A stretch of DNA of 64,000 nt from Oreohelix idahoensis (Eukaryota > Mollusca > Gastropoda > Stylommatophora > Oreohelicidae), in NCBI GenBank assembly GCA_024509875.1, contig JAMPIV010000581.1, positions 1,302,501 through 1,366,500 on the forward strand, in the 5' to 3' direction. Of this stretch, positions 62,773 to 64,000 are shown piece after piece. Numbering within the stretch: position 1 is the first letter of the stretch; every line of letters starts with the position of its first letter. Below the pieces are notes generated by a model, which was not told the origin of the DNA, did no database searches, and was given only the letters and a program-made list of their open reading frames with translations. The position numbers and the translations under genes were made by a program.

Positions 62773-64000
62773 AAAATGCTTTGTTTGTTCCCCATCTGTC
62801 AGCTAGATATGTACCAGATAATTATTTGTGCCCCATCTGTCAGCTAGATATGTACCAGATAATTATTTGTGCCCCATCTGTCAGCCGAGATATGTACCAG
62901 ACAATTATTTGTGCCCCATCTGTCAGCCGAGATATGTACCAGATAATTATTTGTGCCCCATCTGTCAGCTAGATATGTACCAGATAATTATTTGTGCCCC
63001 ATCTGTCAGCTAGATATGTACCAGATAATTATTTGTGCCCTATCTGTCAGCTAGATATGTACCAGATAATTATTTATGCCCCATCTGTCAGCTAGATATG
63101 TACCAGATAATTATTTGTACCCCATCTGTCAGCTAGATATGTACCAGATAATTATTTGTGCCCCATCTGTCAGCTAGATATGCACCAGATAATTATTTGT
63201 GCCCCATCTGTCAGCCGAGATATGTACCAGATAATTATTTGTGCTCCATCTGTCAGCGGAGATATGTACCAGATAATTAGTTGTGCCCCATCTATCAGCT
63301 AGATATGTACCAGATAATTATTTGTGCACCATCTGTCAGCTAGATATGTACCAGATAATTATGTGTGCCCCATCTGTCAGCTAGATATGTACCAGATAAT
63401 TATTTGTGCCCCATCTGTCAGCTAGATATGTACCAGATAATTATTTGTGCCCCATCTGTCAGCCGAGAAATGTACCAGATAATTATTTGTGCCCCATCTG
63501 TCAGCTAGATATGTACCAGATATTTATTTGTGCCCCATCTGTCAGCTAGATATGTACCAGATAATTGTTTGTGCCCCATCTGTCAGCTATATATGTACCA
63601 GATAATTATTTGTGCCCCATCTGTCAGCTAGATATGTACCAGATAATTATTTGTGCCCCATCTGTCAGCTAGATATGTACCAGATAATTATTTGTGCCCC
63701 ATCTGTCAGCTAGATATGTACCAGATAAATTTTTTTGCCCCATCTGTCAGTTAGATATGTACCAGATAATTATTTGTGCCCCATCTGTCAGCCAAGATAT
63801 GTACCAGATAATTATTTGTGCCCCATCTGTCAGCTATATATGTACCAAATAATTATTTGTGCCCCATCTGTCAGCTGGATATTTACCAGATAATTATTTG
63901 TGCCCCATCTGTCAGCTAGATATGTACCAGATAATTATTTATGCCCCATCTGCCAGCTGGATATTTACCAGATAATTATTTGTGCCCCATCTGTCAGCTA
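62773..64000. repeat. 42/43-bp satellite array, truncated by the window edge
   Basis: Unit TTTGTGCCCCATCTGTCAGC followed by TAGATATGTACCAGATAATTAT, about 29 copies. A 43-bp variant has CAGCCGAGATA instead of CAGCTAGATA (for example near 62881, 62925, 63213, 63463). The array runs off the right end. Confidence 0.95.

Overview
The window looks like a transposon-saturated intronic stretch of an invertebrate, probably gastropod mollusc, nuclear genome. The evidence is spliced phase-1 exons, tRNA-derived SINEs, LINEs, LTR retrotransposons, Tc1/mariner and hAT elements, long (TA)n arrays, and no operons or bacterial-style genes. The gastropod assignment is an inference: the host exons match, from memory, a modular EGF-like receptor/secreted family that is abundant in gastropods. 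I could not search a database.

Host gene. Three exons on the minus strand (54694-54840, 48983-49141, 3133-3309) each have good splice sites, are a multiple of 3 long (147, 159, 177 bp) and are all phase 1-1, so they join in frame. They encode an 8-Cys EGF-like module followed by a 4-Cys domain split over two exons, ending in CSVYISGG. If they are one gene, nearly everything between 3.3 and 54.7 kb is two introns, of about 45.7 and 5.6 kb, filled with mobile elements.

Layout. 0-1.4 kb: broken copy of a DDE-like uncharacterised family. 2.5-4 kb: LINE scraps and host exon 3. 4.6-6 kb: mariner. 7.2-8.1 kb: RTE-like LINE. 9.0-13.1 kb: R2/NeSL-type LINE with a restriction-like endonuclease, flanked on both sides by the same 30-bp minisatellite. 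13.4-14.6 kb: LINE tail whose coding end has expanded into a 39-bp minisatellite. 14.6-15.6 kb: SINEs. 16.4-20.0 kb: near full-length APE-type LINE lacking its RT catalytic box. 20.1-21.4 kb: second mariner. 21.5-32.1 kb: Tc1 element split by a 9.06-kb LTR retrotransposon (A). 32.3-45.0 kb: LTR retrotransposon B split by LTR retrotransposon C (9.17 kb, 2.26-kb LTRs). 45-53 kb: SINEs, minisatellites, LINE scraps, host exon 2. 53.1-54.1 kb: 5'-truncated LINE with target duplication. 54.7 kb: host exon 1 of this window. 55-57 kb: SINEs. 57.1-61.5 kb: IS630/Tc1-like element split by a hAT. 62.8-64 kb: 42-bp satellite running off the edge.

Most notable biology. All three LTR retrotransposons carry integrase UPSTREAM of reverse transcriptase and RNase H, although their sequences are Ty3/gypsy-like. 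This is the unusual Gmr1-type order. A has a 1009-codon uninterrupted pol ORF and near-identical LTRs outside one deletion, so it is young. In C the integrase catalytic core is replaced by an unrelated ~130-residue open segment. Four nestings are resolved at base level by target duplications or exact junctions, and many TE ends sit exactly at (TA)n array edges. Almost every TE coding region is broken by single stops or 1-nt shifts. Several of those shifts lie in homopolymers and could be assembly errors.
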